From JBHEKP01 sp041859375 (GTDB lineage Bacteria > Hydrogenedentota > Hydrogenedentia > Hydrogenedentales > CAITNO01), in NCBI GenBank assembly GCA_041859375.1, contig JBHEKP010000123.1, positions 1 to 5,935 on the forward strand: 5,935 bases of DNA, in the 5' to 3' direction. Below the pieces are notes generated by a model. That model was given only the letters and a program-made list of their open reading frames with translations. It was not told the origin of the DNA and did no database searches. Of the stretch, positions 4,578 to 5,935 are shown piece after piece. The position numbers and the translations under genes are program-made. Position 1 is the stretch's first letter. Each line of letters begins with the position of its first letter.

Positions 4578-5935
4578 GCGGAGCAGGTGACCTCGCCCGA
4601 CGGAAGCATCCGGGTCAATATTGAAACAGGTAAGCAGCTTTCCTGGTCGCTTTCGGTGGACGGGCGGGAGGTGGTCAAGCCGTCCCCGCTGGCGATGAAA
4701 ATTTACAAGGGGGACACGCTGGGGAAACGGGCAAAGCTTGTCTCTTCGGAAACCAGGAGCGTGGACGAAACCATCACGCCGGTGGTGGCGGAGAAGCGCG
4801 CGGTCATTGCGGACAAGCACAACGAGCTGCGCATGACCTTCAAGGACGGGTTCGCGCTGGCGGTGCGCGCCTATGACGACGGCGTGGCGTGGCGTTTTGA
4901 GACCATGCTGGACGGCGAGCTGGTGGTGGAAAACGAGACGGCCGTGTTCGATTTCGCCGGCGACTTCACCACGTTCCACACCGTCGCAAAAGCGTTCCAG
5001 CAGTCTTTCGAGTGCAACTACACCGTGGAGCCCCTGTCGAAGTGGAAGCCCGGCCAGATGGCCTTCGCGCCGGTGCTGGTGTCGGCGGAGAACGGACTGA
5101 GCCTTTTGCTGACCGAGGCTGACCTGGAATCCTATCCGGGCATGTTCCTCGCCCGCGACAAGGAGGGAGGCGCGCTGAGGGGCGTCTTCGCCCCCTACCC
5201 GGCCAGCGAGGCGCCCCTCGGCGACCGGCACATCCGCGTCAAATCGTCGGAGCCGTTCATCGCGAAGACCGCGGGCACGCGCGTCTTCCCGTGGCGCGTC
5301 GTGGGCATCGCCCGCCGGGACGCGCAGATCATTGAGAACGACATTGTCTACCGCCTCGCCCCGCCCTGCGCCATCGCGGACACAAGCTGGATCAGGCCCG
5401 GCAAGGTGGCCTGGGACTGGTGGAACGCAAACAATCTCTGGGACGTGTCCTTCAAGCCGGGGCTGAACACTGAAACCTACAAGCATTACATTGACTTCGC
5501 CGCAGCGAACGGGCTGGAGTACATCATTCTCGACGAGGGCTGGTCGGACACGCGCGACCTGACCAAGCTCAACCCGGAAATCGACCTGCAGGAGTTGCTC
5601 CGTTACGGGAAAGAGAAAAACATCGGGCTGGTGCTCTGGTGCGTGTGGTGCACGCTGGACAAGCAGCGCGACGAGGTGCCGCCGCTCTTTGAGCAGTGGG
5701 GCGTGAGGGGGGTGAAGGTGGACTTCATGGACCGGGACGACCAGAAGATGGTGGAGTTTTACTCGCGCATGGCCAAAGCCACGGCGGAGCACCGCCTGCT
5801 GCTGGATTTCCACGGCGCGTACAAGCCGACGGGGCTGCGCCGGACCTGGCCCAACCTGATCACCCGCGAGGGGGTGAACGGCATGGAGCAGTCCAAGTGG
5901 TGCGACAAGAGCGACCCGGAATACTGCGTGACCAT
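4515..5935 (+). CDS. Glycoside hydrolase family 97, retaining alpha-galactosidase-like, 3' end missing
   Basis: The first 473 codons of a GH97 enzyme are visible; family members usually have about 640-740 residues, so the end of the barrel and the C-terminal beta domain lie outside. Residues 1-21 are a signal peptide (LLATAITLVF core, cleavage near ALA|AEQ), so the enzyme acts outside the cytoplasm. Residues 25-280 form the N-terminal beta-sandwich (SPDGSIRV, YDDGVAWRF, LLTEADLESYPGM). The barrel begins near WDWWN (300-304) and includes YIILDEGW (336-343), KVDFMDRDD (Asp403), DFHGAYKPTGLRRT (431-444) and REGVNGMEQSKW (Glu452, Glu458). Known GH97 enzymes hydrolyse alpha-glucosides by inversion (SusB) or alpha-galactosides with retention. 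Asp403 matches the retaining nucleophile and Glu458 the acid/base; their 55-residue spacing equals the D415-E470 spacing I recall for BtGal97b. Gly434 replaces the Glu that serves as base in inverting members. Glu201 and Glu452 are likely calcium ligands. GC is high (46 of 60 bases at 5161-5220). Family assignment is firm; the substrate is inferred. Confidence 0.92.
   Translation, partial: MRRFFLLATAITLVFCASALAAEQVTSPDGSIRVNIETGKQLSWSLSVDGREVVKPSPLAMKIYKGDTLGKRAKLVSSETRSVDETITPVVAEKRAVIADKHNELRMTFKDGFALAVRAYDDGVAWRFETMLDGELVVENETAVFDFAGDFTTFHTVAKAFQQSFECNYTVEPLSKWKPGQMAFAPVLVSAENGLSLLLTEADLESYPGMFLARDKEGGALRGVFAPYPASEAPLGDRHIRVKSSEPFIAKTAGTRVFPWRVVGIARRDAQIIENDIVYRLAPPCAIADTSWIRPGKVAWDWWNANNLWDVSFKPGLNTETYKHYIDFAAANGLEYIILDEGWSDTRDLTKLNPEIDLQELLRYGKEKNIGLVLWCVWCTLDKQRDEVPPLFEQWGVRGVKVDFMDRDDQKMVEFYSRMAKATAEHRLLLDFHGAYKPTGLRRTWPNLITREGVNGMEQSKWCDKSDPEYCVT

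Noticed and set aside
4415..4624. A 69-codon plus-strand open frame overlapping the GH97 start
   Set aside because: It has no well-placed ribosome binding site or domain, and it overlaps the GH97 signal peptide in another frame.
4479..5813. A 444-codon open frame on the minus strand opposite the GH97 gene
   Set aside because: The plus strand here encodes recognisable GH97 motifs from start to edge. The antisense protein is rich in His, Arg and Val and has no recognisable domain. Long antisense frames are expected in GC-rich genes.

Overview
The window holds two divergently transcribed genes for secreted proteins. Both run off the window, so neither has a visible stop codon. I see no tRNA, rRNA, CRISPR array, transposase or intrinsic terminator.

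Positions 1-4227 (minus strand) are one uninterrupted reading frame of 1409 codons, open at the left edge. Its protein has a signal peptide, four tandem right-handed parallel beta-helix modules of about 300, 285, 287 and 383 residues, a Glu/Gly-rich linker of seven 10-residue repeats, and a canonical EF-hand (dockerin-like) calcium loop near the left edge. Each module ends in a cap resembling the 'choice-of-anchor Q' type. The helix rungs carry FxxN and GG-[GA]-hydrophobic motifs like those of chlamydial polymorphic membrane proteins, plus a Cys at the same place in almost every rung.

Positions 4228-4514 are the divergent intergenic region. It has a near-consensus sigma-70 promoter and Shine-Dalgarno for the minus-strand gene, a small hairpin in that gene's predicted leader, and a weaker candidate promoter and Shine-Dalgarno for the plus-strand gene.

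Positions 4515-5935 (plus strand) are the first 473 codons of a glycoside hydrolase family 97 enzyme: signal peptide, N-terminal beta-sandwich and most of the catalytic barrel. An Asp in KVDFMDRDD and a Gly where inverting members have a catalytic Glu point to the retaining, alpha-galactosidase-like branch.

The organism is probably a GC-rich bacterium of the Planctomycetes-Verrucomicrobia-Lentisphaerae group or Hydrogenedentota. Multi-module beta-helix proteins with 'EGEGE' linkers and EF-hand or dockerin-like ends are typical there; this is an inference from style, not a database match. A joint role, surface attachment or glycan binding beside extracytoplasmic glycan hydrolysis, is plausible but rests only on adjacency and shared export signals.
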